Source of the DNA: Rheinheimera mesophila
GTDB lineage: Bacteria > Pseudomonadota > Gammaproteobacteria > Enterobacterales > Alteromonadaceae
Direction: 5' to 3'
DNA: 41,021 nucleotides
Assembly (NCBI RefSeq): GCF_000986865.1
Contig: NZ_LAVS01000014.1
Span: forward strand, 1-41,021
A model generated the notes under the pieces. It was not told the DNA's origin and did no database searches. It was given only the letters and a program-made list of their open reading frames with translations. Of the stretch, positions 7,728-16,266 are shown piece after piece; positions within the stretch are counted from its first letter, which is position 1; the number at the start of each line of letters is the position of its first letter. The translations under genes were made by a program, and so were the position numbers.

Positions 7728-10690
7728 TCAAAGTTGATCTCCAGTTTATGCCGATAGGCGTCATAATGTGTTTCACCCAGACCAAAACGTGTTTGCAGAC
7801 CTAATCCGGCAGTCCACTGCCAGCCTTCAGCATTCAGATTGGTATCCAGTGACTTTTGCTTGCGGTAGTCTAATTGGCTCAACAGATAAGCCCGTGCGAC
7901 CTGAAACAGGCCGTCATCGTATCGGACCACCTTGCCTTGTTCAAACTTAGACTGCAACAGAATTTGACCATCGACAGGCCAATAGACAGCATCGACAAAT
8001 AACTTACGCTCACGCCAGTGATCCTGCTCTGGTTGCCATTCAGATTGCCATTTGCCCTGATTCAGAAAATCACCTGTGACACGCACCAAAGCACGCCAGT
8101 CGCCCTCGCCTAAAGGGTATTGCTGCAAGGCTGTGCTAAACCATAAGTTGGTATGCTGCAGAGGCTTATAAGCCACCCCAAACTCCTGACCAAAGTGATG
8201 ATAGTACTGCTCACTGCTGCCGTTGGCTGAGACTTGTAGGTACAAACTCAGGTCCCGCTTTAAGGTATCGGTATAGTGTTCCAGCCGCACTGAGGCTTCA
8301 TTACGCACAGGATCCAGATCAGGAGCCTGCTGTGCAGCACTGCTAAGCACAGTCAGACTGGCCCCATGACGCAGCGCTGTGCTGGCGGTCAGCTGCCAGT
8401 TTTTTGCTATGGTCTGATGGTAACGTTTTAAGCGGTACAATTCTGTTTTACTCAGCGCATTTTGTTTTTCAGTTTGATGCTGGCGGTCAATGGACTGCTT
8501 TAACCAATACAAAGTGTCTTCGGCGTCCTGCTCTTCAGCGGATAAATAAGCCACTTGCCCGGCAATAGCGACATCGTTCGCGTATTGAGGTTGTTTTGCG
8601 GCATAACGCAGATGTGCCAAAGCTTCGTTGTTACGTTTCATGCCAACCAACAAATAGCCATAGCCTGCGTGTAACTCAGCTTGCTCAGGTGCTTTGGCAA
8701 GAGCAGCGCGCCAGTCTTGTCCGGCCGCCGGAAAGTTTTGCATCGCCTGATAAATCCAGGCTTTTTGCAAATGCAATCTGACCCATTGCTCTTTGTTTGT
8801 CCGGATAATTTTATTCAGATAAACCAAAGCGGCTTCGTTTTGTTGCTGTTTACGCTTTAACGCCGCCGCTTCCAGATACCAGGCGGTCTGATCTGCAGAA
8901 GACACTAACAAGTACTGCTCACCTTTTTCCAGTTCATCCAGCTCAAGCGCAAGCTGGGCTGTGTTTTGCTTATCTTCATCAGATAACACTGAGATATCTA
9001 AGGAGGTGAAAGATAAAAATGCGGCAGCCGGATCTTTTAATTTCTGCTGCAGATAGGCGATATTCAACATATCAGTGTCTTGTCCCTGCAACTGATAGGC
9101 TTTTTGCCAGTACAACAAAGCAAACTCTGCATCTTGCTCTTCCTGACATAAAGCTAAACTACGCCAGCCTGCTGCAGTACTGACTTTACCAGACAAAATA
9201 GCCCGGGTTTTATCGCAGCGCCCGGTTAAACGCCATAGCTCAGCACGCTCTGCGGCCAATACAGTCCAACTGTCTGTTTTGGCTAACACTGCTGTATCTA
9301 GTGGGTTTTGTTGTTTTAATAGCTCCAATACCCGCTCTGGCAATAGCCTCTTTTGTTGAGATTCAGCGTCAAAGGGCAAAGCCTTTGCCAGGAGTTGCAG
9401 AGCCTTGTCTGGCTCTCCTGCCAGAATATACTGATAACTCAACTCATCCAGGGTAGGCACACTGGCTTTGTACTGATGCAGCTTTTGCATGGACTGCATT
9501 TTCACAGGTCCTGCTGGCAAGGCCTGAGCACTTGCCAGTATCAGATCGTACTGAGCAGACTCTTTTGGGTCATCCAATAACTGTTGCAGCAGCTGTTGAT
9601 AGTGACCTGCGGCCAGTCGTTTTTGCGCGATAAGGCGGCGCTGCTGGGCCTGTAGATGCTCAGCTTCCAGATACTGCTGGCTGATTTCATCAGCACTGAG
9701 CCATTTTTCCGCATACACCAGCCAGCTCTCAGGGTTATAATCAGCAGGGCATTGCAAAAATAAGGCTTTTGCCTGAGGTTCTTCGCTGGCTTGCATGTAC
9801 AAATCAATACGTTGCCAACAACCAAGTTGCAGTTGTTCTGCGACTGCAAAAACCACTGGCCAGTTTTTCTGCGATACAGCCCACTGCAGCTTTTGCTTAA
9901 GTTCATCCGCAGTGAACTGATGATAAGTTTCTATAAAATCAAAACTGGCCAAAGCCGCAGTCCAGTCCTGCCGGGCTATTTGCTGCTGCAATAACTGACG
10001 GTAATACAGCAACGCGGCTTCAGATGTGGGCTCTGATTCAATCAGGACAAAGGCTTTATCGGCCTGCCCTGTTTGCAGCCATGCCATCACCAATCTGGTT
10101 TTGTCTTCTTCAGATAACTGGGATGCGTCTAAAGAGGATAAATCACGGATCACCTGATCTGTCAGGCGTAAGGATTCAGCCAAAGCTGCATGTAATTTCA
10201 GCACCTCAGCAGCAAGTGGTCTTTTGGTTGCCAGCCACTGGTAGGCTTGTTGCTCTTGTTTTAACGCAATTAGCCTGGAACTGACCAGCCTGGCAATCGT
10301 CAGTTGATCCTCTGCACTCAGCACAGGCCAGAGCGCATCTAACTCGGACAAGTCAGGTAACGACTGTTTTTGTAATTGCAACTCAAGCAAAAGCGGATAC
10401 AAACCTTGTTGCTCAGACTGAGGGATTTGTTGCAATGTCGATGTGGCAGCAGCTAGATCTTTCGCTTCAATCTGATAACGAAACGACAATGCCAGTAATG
10501 CAGGCTGAGCCGGCACTAAAGCTAAAGCTTTGTCGATTTCGGCTACAGCCCCGGCAAAATCCTGCTTTTGCTGCAAGCGGTAAGCTTTTTCGATATAAGG
10601 GTAAGTGCGGAACTTTTGATAATCCGTCATCGCTTCTGCAATAACATCCGACGTCAAAAGTAACAGCAACACCACTATGGCACGAGTCAC
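7652..10690 (-). CDS. nfrA: NfrA-like outer-membrane exopolysaccharide exporter / phage N4 receptor homologue
   Basis: 1012 residues from the GTG at 10690. That codon overlaps the nfrB-like stop as GTGA and has AGGAGG seven bases upstream; an ATG ten codons earlier encodes a Gly/Ala-rich segment and is less likely. A signal peptide covers about residues 1-20 (MTRAIVVLLLLLTSDVIAEA). Residues 25 to about 740 are helical TPR-like repeats rich in Leu, Ala and Gln. The last ~230 residues alternate as a beta barrel and end in an aromatic (LSLQLSYQY), as outer-membrane proteins do. In E. coli NfrA forms the periplasmic/outer-membrane part of the NGR glycan system and is needed for N4 adsorption. The operon partner supports the call. 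Confidence 0.88.
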   Translation of the reverse strand: MTRAIVVLLLLLTSDVIAEAMTDYQKFRTYPYIEKAYRLQQKQDFAGAVAEIDKALALVPAQPALLALSFRYQIEAKDLAAATSTLQQIPQSEQQGLYPLLLELQLQKQSLPDLSELDALWPVLSAEDQLTIARLVSSRLIALKQEQQAYQWLATKRPLAAEVLKLHAALAESLRLTDQVIRDLSSLDASQLSEEDKTRLVMAWLQTGQADKAFVLIESEPTSEAALLYYRQLLQQQIARQDWTAALASFDFIETYHQFTADELKQKLQWAVSQKNWPVVFAVAEQLQLGCWQRIDLYMQASEEPQAKALFLQCPADYNPESWLVYAEKWLSADEISQQYLEAEHLQAQQRRLIAQKRLAAGHYQQLLQQLLDDPKESAQYDLILASAQALPAGPVKMQSMQKLHQYKASVPTLDELSYQYILAGEPDKALQLLAKALPFDAESQQKRLLPERVLELLKQQNPLDTAVLAKTDSWTVLAAERAELWRLTGRCDKTRAILSGKVSTAAGWRSLALCQEEQDAEFALLYWQKAYQLQGQDTDMLNIAYLQQKLKDPAAAFLSFTSLDISVLSDEDKQNTAQLALELDELEKGEQYLLVSSADQTAWYLEAAALKRKQQQNEAALVYLNKIIRTNKEQWVRLHLQKAWIYQAMQNFPAAGQDWRAALAKAPEQAELHAGYGYLLVGMKRNNEALAHLRYAAKQPQYANDVAIAGQVAYLSAEEQDAEDTLYWLKQSIDRQHQTEKQNALSKTELYRLKRYHQTIAKNWQLTASTALRHGASLTVLSSAAQQAPDLDPVRNEASVRLEHYTDTLKRDLSLYLQVSANGSSEQYYHHFGQEFGVAYKPLQHTNLWFSTALQQYPLGEGDWRALVRVTGDFLNQGKWQSEWQPEQDHWRERKLFVDAVYWPVDGQILLQSKFEQGKVVRYDDGLFQVARAYLLSQLDYRKQKSLDTNLNAEGWQWTAGLGLQTRFGLGETHYDAYRHKLEINFEWQYQMAGDLSTDQHALSLQLSYQY

Positions 10691-12912
10691 ACCAGTGCCT
10701 CCTGCAGCAGCTCCGGACATTCAGGGGCTAATTCCTGCACCAACTGCTGCATAGTTTTCCGCCGCTGCTGTTGCAGCTGAACCACTTGTGCCAGATTTTC
10801 TGCTGTGACTATACCTTCACTGAGCAGGTAGTCACCAAGGCGTACACCACTTTGGTGATCAAAACTAATCAGCACCTGATTCACCACAGCGGGTTCCAAC
10901 AAGGCGGCTTGCACTAAAGCGTCACCAAAAGATAACTGACTGGCCAGATAACTTTGTATCAAAGTCCGCAGATCGGAGTCAGTGATCAGCCCCTGCTGCA
11001 AGCACTGTTGCAGATACAGATCCGGGTTTAAATCCTGTTCGTGCCTGTACCAATGCCGGACACCTAAACTGACAACCCCATAAGCACAAATACATAACCG
11101 CACTTTAAAACCTGTCTGACGTTCAATTTGGGACAAAGCCACAGGAGATAACTGACTCTCCCGCACCAGGGTTAACTCGCCATCCTGTAACTGCACAGGC
11201 AACACCATATATTTCAGTGCCAGACGTTCAGGTAAGCTGCGGATCAGCGCTACATCTAAAGCAAAAGGGTCGGTTTCAACATAAGGCAATTCCAATTGCT
11301 CAGCCACAGCCCTACCCAGTTGTGCAGGCGTCAGCATACCCAACCTTAATAAGGACTGCCCCAGCCGCTCACCTTTTTGTTGTTGCTCTAAACCAAAGTC
11401 CAGTTCCTGTTGCGACAAGGTCCCTTGCGCCACCAATATCGAACCTATGGAGCGGGTCGCGCGGCTCTGACTGATACTTGGGTACTCATGTGAGGTTTTA
11501 TCCCATGCCACCCGACGTGGATCACCATGTTGTAACACCTGTTTCCAGGCGCGCACATTGGCGAAAAAGTTAATCACATTGCCCCAGAGCTGGCGAGGTA
11601 CAGACAACAATGCCTGCCCTATACCGTAATACCGGCGGACAAACACCATACGTTGAACTAAGCGGTTGATAAAAAAAACAAAATTCAGGCCGAGCAAGGT
11701 TTGAACTAAAGGATCATCAACAAAAATAGATAAAAAATGATAGCCATCCGCCACCAGTTGATCGTACAACCAGAACAGGCATAACTGCGCAAATATTAAG
11801 GTGGAGATAAAACTGACAAAGTAGGTGATCACACCTTTGCGATCACGCCAGAGAAAATAATTTAACCGCCAGTTATCAGTCCAGCGATGAGTTTTAAAAC
11901 CCTGAAATACAATGCCGATGATCCATCGGCTTTTTTGTCTGACGGCGGTCTGAAAAGTTTCAGGGAAATATTCACGTACACAAACTACATTGCCATCGCT
12001 TTTACTGCGGCTGGGGCTTTTTTCAGCATGTCGGGCTAATAAGTTATCAGTCACAGGAAAGCGAACAAAAATCTCTTCCATCCCCCAGTGTTTCAGCCGG
12101 AAACCTATGTCGTAGTCTTCTGTTAACGACTGCACATCAAAAGGTAAACCATCCCCTTCCTGCGACAACTTAATGATAGCGCGGCGACTAAAACAAGTGC
12201 CGACCCCAGCGCTTGGCACCTGACCCACCATAGACTCCCGCACCACCACATCTTTGCCATGACTTTCAGAAAATTCGTCCAGGTAATGGCCACAGGTAAA
12301 AGCAAAAGGTCCTTTCACAAATGGATAAACCGGCAATTGGATCAAATCTTTTTTCGGCAGTAAATAATTAAACAGCCTAAGCTCCATAGCGGACACTACA
12401 TCTTCGGCATCATGCAAGACAAAACCCGCGAATTTCACCTGAGTACGGCGCTCAAAATCCAGGATCGAGGTAATAATATTGTTCAGACAATCCGCTTTGC
12501 TGGTAGGGCCTGGTCTTGCGCATACCACCTTATGCACATGAGGAAACCGGGCACAAGCCGCATCCACATCCGCCTGAGTATCAGGGTCGTTCGGATAAGT
12601 ACCGACAAAAATCTGATAATTTTCGTAGTCCAGCTCTGCAGCGGCAAATTCAGCCATCTTGCCCACTACCCCAACCTCTTGCCAGGCGGGCACCATAATG
12701 GCAATGGGCTGTTCTTTCAGATGGAACAGCTCCTGTTCATCGAACTTCTTTGCTTTGCGATAAAAACGAAAATAACGCCCCCAATGCCTGGTCCAGTAGT
12801 ACAAATCAATAAAGACATCATCCAGCGCAAACACCAAAAGCAGCAACATCAGCACAACCACTATGTAACGCAGCAGATAAAGATAATTTGCGAGTAGATC
12901 GACCAGCAGCAT
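10687..12912 (-). CDS. nfrB: NfrB-like membrane glycosyltransferase with C-terminal MshEN c-di-GMP modules
   Basis: 741 residues from the ATG at 12912 (a GTG two codons earlier is possible). An N-terminal membrane segment lies at about 8-32. A family 2 glycosyltransferase domain follows with VPAWQE, HDAED (167-171), TEDYD (264-268) and QKSRW (326-330). Further membrane segments lie near 360-385 and 405-430. The C-terminal third has MshEN-type sequence, clear at about 487-575 (RSIGSILVAQGTL, RLGQSLLRLGML) and weaker at about 635-735 (VRLGDYLLSEGIV). In E. coli NfrB makes the NGR exopolysaccharide and is switched on by c-di-GMP bound to MshEN. It is the first gene of the nfrB-nfrA-ybcH operon. 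Confidence 0.92.
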   Translation of the reverse strand: MLLVDLLANYLYLLRYIVVVLMLLLLVFALDDVFIDLYYWTRHWGRYFRFYRKAKKFDEQELFHLKEQPIAIMVPAWQEVGVVGKMAEFAAAELDYENYQIFVGTYPNDPDTQADVDAACARFPHVHKVVCARPGPTSKADCLNNIITSILDFERRTQVKFAGFVLHDAEDVVSAMELRLFNYLLPKKDLIQLPVYPFVKGPFAFTCGHYLDEFSESHGKDVVVRESMVGQVPSAGVGTCFSRRAIIKLSQEGDGLPFDVQSLTEDYDIGFRLKHWGMEEIFVRFPVTDNLLARHAEKSPSRSKSDGNVVCVREYFPETFQTAVRQKSRWIIGIVFQGFKTHRWTDNWRLNYFLWRDRKGVITYFVSFISTLIFAQLCLFWLYDQLVADGYHFLSIFVDDPLVQTLLGLNFVFFINRLVQRMVFVRRYYGIGQALLSVPRQLWGNVINFFANVRAWKQVLQHGDPRRVAWDKTSHEYPSISQSRATRSIGSILVAQGTLSQQELDFGLEQQQKGERLGQSLLRLGMLTPAQLGRAVAEQLELPYVETDPFALDVALIRSLPERLALKYMVLPVQLQDGELTLVRESQLSPVALSQIERQTGFKVRLCICAYGVVSLGVRHWYRHEQDLNPDLYLQQCLQQGLITDSDLRTLIQSYLASQLSFGDALVQAALLEPAVVNQVLISFDHQSGVRLGDYLLSEGIVTAENLAQVVQLQQQRRKTMQQLVQELAPECPELLQEALV

Positions 12913-13114
12913 GTTCACACCATAACAACGCTATTGCTAGCGAGCTAAACCCCAGAATGGAATGCATCATACCCTAAAGTATCGTTTTTACCATATTTAT
13001 ATGAATTAAATATTAACTATTCGCATATTTATCATATTAAGGCAAGGTGTGATGCTGAATTTATCGATTTATCCTGTAGCATCTTTCGTCAAGCGCTTCG
13101 ACGGAAACCGGGTA

Positions 13115-13142
13115 TTAAGCTCTCCAACGAAAATGCTATAGT
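13115..13142 (+). promoter_or_regulatory. Predicted sigma-70 promoter of GNAT gene
   Basis: TTAAGC (13115-13120) and TATAGT (13137-13142) are separated by 16 bases, 29 bases before the predicted GTG start. The region upstream (12985-13040) is very AT-rich and twice contains CATATTTAT, possibly an UP-like or regulator-binding segment shared with the divergent nfrB operon. Confidence 0.5.
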
Positions 13143-13171
13143 GTTGTTTTCTGGCTTTTTGAGATAACACT

Positions 13172-13579
13172 GTGATCTTTACCCCTGTCCATACCCACGA
13201 ATTTGCCGATCTGGCCAAACAAAAAATTGCTGAATTTAACGCACTGCACTGGGATGCCTCAAAGCGACAGCAACTGGGCTTAAAACTGGAAAATGAACAG
13301 GGTGAACTGATAGCGGCGTTAGCGGGCCGCACTTTTGGCCACTGGTTTTATCTGGAGTCTTTATGGCTGGACGAGAGTATCAGGGGACAAGGCATAGGTT
13401 CAGACTTACTGACTGAAGCAGAACAAATTGCCAGAGCTCGTGGTTGCAGCTTTGTGATCCTCGATACGCTGGATTTTCAGGCCCGGCCTTTTTATGAACG
13501 CCATGGGTATCAGGTGCAGTGGACTCAAGCCAACTACCCTTTGACCGGTTGCAAATACTTTATGACAAAATCGCTTTAA
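13172..13579 (+). CDS. GNAT-family N-acetyltransferase
   Basis: 135 residues from a GTG start; GAGA lies upstream and no better start is seen. The acetyl-CoA pyrophosphate-binding motif RGQGIG is at residues 71-76, preceded by the beta4 strand YLESLWLDESI, and the C-terminal LDTLDFQARPFYERHGYQV is the usual GNAT beta5-alpha4 segment. It transfers an acetyl group from acetyl-CoA to an amine; the acceptor cannot be read from sequence. It is a single gene, divergent from the nfrB operon. Its stop codon shares the bases TTAA with the stop of the convergent phosphodiesterase gene. Confidence 0.93.
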   Translation: MIFTPVHTHEFADLAKQKIAEFNALHWDASKRQQLGLKLENEQGELIAALAGRTFGHWFYLESLWLDESIRGQGIGSDLLTEAEQIARARGCSFVILDTLDFQARPFYERHGYQVQWTQANYPLTGCKYFMTKSL

Positions 13580-14841
13580 TCTGCAGCTTGAACTGCGGTC
13601 GTACCGGGCCTCAACACTGTATCCACCCAGGCCGGATCACCGTCATTGGCTGCCGCTTCAATGCCTAAAATACGGCACATCAGGTTATAGAGTTCGATAT
13701 TGGCAAAAGCCGGGATCTGACGACCTGGCTGGAATACCGGACCATGCCCAATAAAAATAGCCTGCATTTCGGGACTATTGTTGTCATAGCCATGGCTACC
13801 TGTCACCTCGCTGCGACCGGGTTGCGCCAACCATTGCTGATGTTTGTGCTTTTGCATTAATCGCCAGCCCGGCTCCGGCACGACCAGCAAAGGTGCAATA
13901 CGTTTACTGTGCTGATAATGCCAGCGCTCTGGCAATTCAGCTTTTTTATAAACCCTGGCTGCCGCTGGCAATGAGGTTTTCAGTTGCTGATAAATGGACT
14001 CTAATTCGCCTGCTTTAGGAAAAATCGACACTATTTCCGGCGTCCATAACACCAGAGCGGCCCGCTTTTCATCAAACAACTGGTCTAGTTCAATCACCTG
14101 ATGCTGTGGCACTTTGACCATACCATGGTCGGAGACCAGGATCAGATTCATCCTGTGCAACAGATCTCTTTGTTTCAACCCTGCAACCAGCAGCGCAAGC
14201 GCCTGGTCGACATCTGCAATAGCTGCGGCTACTTGCTCCGAGTCAGGTCCGTAAGCATGGCCAGCATCATCTACAGAACTGAAATACAAGGTCAGAAATC
14301 TGGGGCGGGTCGCTTGGGGTAAATCCAGCCAGGCCAATACAGATTGCACCCTGTCGGTATTGCTGATCGAACCATCGTAGGCTTTCCACAAGGCTGGCCG
14401 GATACCTTTAATCGCCGCCTCAGAACCCGGAAAAAAATAAGTGCCGGTTTTTACACCTTGTTTCTCTGCTGTCACCCAGACAGGTTCGCCCAGCCACCAG
14501 CGACCATTGCGGACTTCTTCAGCTTTACTCATCCGAAATACAGCGTCAAACTCTGCATCATAGATGTTGTTTTCAACTATGCCATGATGAGCCGGATATA
14601 AACCTGTGGCTATGCTGTAGTGGTTTGGAAAAGTTTTAGTCGGAAATGCAGGTTGCATCGCAGCAGCGGTGACCCCACGTTTTGCCAGTTGATGCAGTGT
14701 CGGAGCCTTGTAACGGTGCAGATAGTTTTGAGCAAAGCCATCGACAGAGATCAGTAAAACACTCTGCTCTTGTTGTGTTGGCGACGCAGCACTGTTCAGA
14801 CTCACCAAGAAAAAACACAGTACCCAAGCTACATAACGCAC
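13576..14841 (-). CDS. Secreted NPP-type nucleotide pyrophosphatase/phosphodiesterase
   Basis: 421 residues with an N-terminal signal peptide (MRYVAWVLCFFLVSLNSAAS). It belongs to the alkaline phosphatase superfamily, NPP branch. Asp34 (ISVDGF) and the nucleophile Thr70 in PTKTFPNHYS are followed by LYPAHHGIVEN. The remaining metal ligands are visible: Asp191 and His195 (VDDAGH), Asp238/His239 (SDHGM) and His350 (GSHGYDN). All zinc ligands and the nucleophile are present, so it should be active in the periplasm on nucleotide or phosphodiester substrates. It is monocistronic. Specificity towards nucleotides versus phospholipid headgroups cannot be told. Confidence 0.93.
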   Translation of the reverse strand: MRYVAWVLCFFLVSLNSAASPTQQEQSVLLISVDGFAQNYLHRYKAPTLHQLAKRGVTAAAMQPAFPTKTFPNHYSIATGLYPAHHGIVENNIYDAEFDAVFRMSKAEEVRNGRWWLGEPVWVTAEKQGVKTGTYFFPGSEAAIKGIRPALWKAYDGSISNTDRVQSVLAWLDLPQATRPRFLTLYFSSVDDAGHAYGPDSEQVAAAIADVDQALALLVAGLKQRDLLHRMNLILVSDHGMVKVPQHQVIELDQLFDEKRAALVLWTPEIVSIFPKAGELESIYQQLKTSLPAAARVYKKAELPERWHYQHSKRIAPLLVVPEPGWRLMQKHKHQQWLAQPGRSEVTGSHGYDNNSPEMQAIFIGHGPVFQPGRQIPAFANIELYNLMCRILGIEAAANDGDPAWVDTVLRPGTTAVQAAD

Positions 14842-14971
14842 CAGATCACCCTGACTCCACCGATAAAACCACAGTGTACCGAGTCAGGCTGGCAGTCAGA
14901 TGACAAAACCGACCAGCAGTAAAAAATACGCTATCAGTGGTCGACAAGCAGCAAAAAGCAGCGCTCAGTCC

Positions 14972-16027
14972 TTAAGCCACAACCTGCCAGCGCCCCCCTT
15001 TAGCAGGGCCAGTCCGGATCAACTTGCCCTCTGCTTTTAACTTCGCCAGTTGTTTTTCTATGGCGCGGGAGGTCAAGCCAAGTTGATCCGCTATAGTTTT
15101 TGCACTCAATCTGTTGTCTTTTCTTAGTTTTTTCAAAATCTGATCTTCAGTTTTATACCAGGGACCCGAAGTTTTTGTTGCTCTGCTCCGGGCTTTTAAC
15201 TGCACAAACTGCGACAAATCGACCAATGGCTGATCCGGCAAAACCGCCACAGGATGCTGCTGATGCACCAGCTGAAGCTCAGCAGTCAAAGTGGCCTGAA
15301 TCGATCGGAGTACCAGCAGAATAAAACCTGTTGCATCGTATTTCGGCGCGACTTGTCGAAGGGTTTTGTAATAATCGCGGGATTTGTCTTTTAGCAGTGT
15401 TGTAAAGGGTAAGTAGCCAAAAGCCGGATGCCAGCGGATTAACAGTAGCTGCTGCCACAACCGACACAAACGGCCATTGCCGTCAGAAAAAGGATGAATA
15501 AACGCCAGTTGATAATGCGCCAGACAAGACGCCAGTAACGGATGTAAAGACTTGTTCTGCAAGCTGGTTAACAGCTCCTCCACTTGTGCCGCCACCTCCG
15601 AGGGTGCGGGCGGCATATGTACTAATTTATGGTCCTCGTACACTCCGGCACCTTGTTGCCGGTAATGACCTGCATCCGCTACAACAGAGCCCATAAAAAC
15701 GGCATGAGCGCGGCGTAAATCTGCGCTGTCAAAAGGCTGAAAACTATCCAGTTGCTGATACAAGGCCAGCGCATTTTTTGCCTGCCGGATATCCTGTACT
15801 AAGGCCACAACCCTCTTTCCAACAGCAAGGTCTTGCAACTGAGTGAAGGTCAGGGAGTTATGATCCAGCGCCAGGCTGGCCTGAATGGTTCTAAGCCGCG
15901 CCGACTCCCGCTGTTGCAGCGATGACAAAGCGAATGCAGCCGCCCAGTCAGCGAACAGCAGTTCAATGCTATGGATCAGCCCGGATAGCTCTGGGTCGGG
16001 TTGATAAAAAGTCTGGTACTTATCCAT
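14972..16027 (-). CDS. Fic-domain protein with C-terminal winged helix
   Basis: 351 residues, ATG preceded by AGGGGGTG. The Fic core motif HPFSDGNGRLCR at 178-189 is complete (His178, Asp182, Asn184, Arg186, Arg189), so AMP or NMP transfer to a target hydroxyl is expected. Upstream, SLALDHN at 51-57 lies where the inhibitory helix motif (S/T)xxxE(G/N) is found in class II Fic proteins, but the Glu is Asp55. A Tyr/Lys-rich loop (DKSRDYYKTL) follows the core. Residues 295-350 form a winged-helix DNA-binding domain, common in this Fic subgroup. No antitoxin gene is adjacent. Target unknown. Confidence 0.93.
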   Translation of the reverse strand: MDKYQTFYQPDPELSGLIHSIELLFADWAAAFALSSLQQRESARLRTIQASLALDHNSLTFTQLQDLAVGKRVVALVQDIRQAKNALALYQQLDSFQPFDSADLRRAHAVFMGSVVADAGHYRQQGAGVYEDHKLVHMPPAPSEVAAQVEELLTSLQNKSLHPLLASCLAHYQLAFIHPFSDGNGRLCRLWQQLLLIRWHPAFGYLPFTTLLKDKSRDYYKTLRQVAPKYDATGFILLVLRSIQATLTAELQLVHQQHPVAVLPDQPLVDLSQFVQLKARSRATKTSGPWYKTEDQILKKLRKDNRLSAKTIADQLGLTSRAIEKQLAKLKAEGKLIRTGPAKGGRWQVVA

Positions 16028-16266
16028 CAGACACCCCCTGTTAGTTCAGTGTGGTGAATTCATTGACTGGTTAAGACTAATAGAGGTTCACTGAAAAAAC
16101 AAAGCGTTAGCATGATTTAACGGTTTTTTCTAAATTTTTGGAAATAAAACTGCAAAATCAGAAGGGAATGGCTTGCTTTCAGGATCCGGTTCACTAACTA
16201 TTGACAGAGAAACTATCAAAATTTTCAGACTCAGTTCACCCGAGCAAGTCAAGTGCAGGAGTTTTT

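Noticed and set aside
12412-12897. 161-codon plus-strand frame opposite the nfrB-like gene
   Set aside because: Overlaps the conserved glycosyltransferase domain on the other strand; His/Gln-rich shadow with no motif.
14972-16027. Fic protein as half of a toxin-antitoxin pair
   Set aside because: No small antitoxin gene on either side; length and winged helix fit stand-alone class II Fic proteins.
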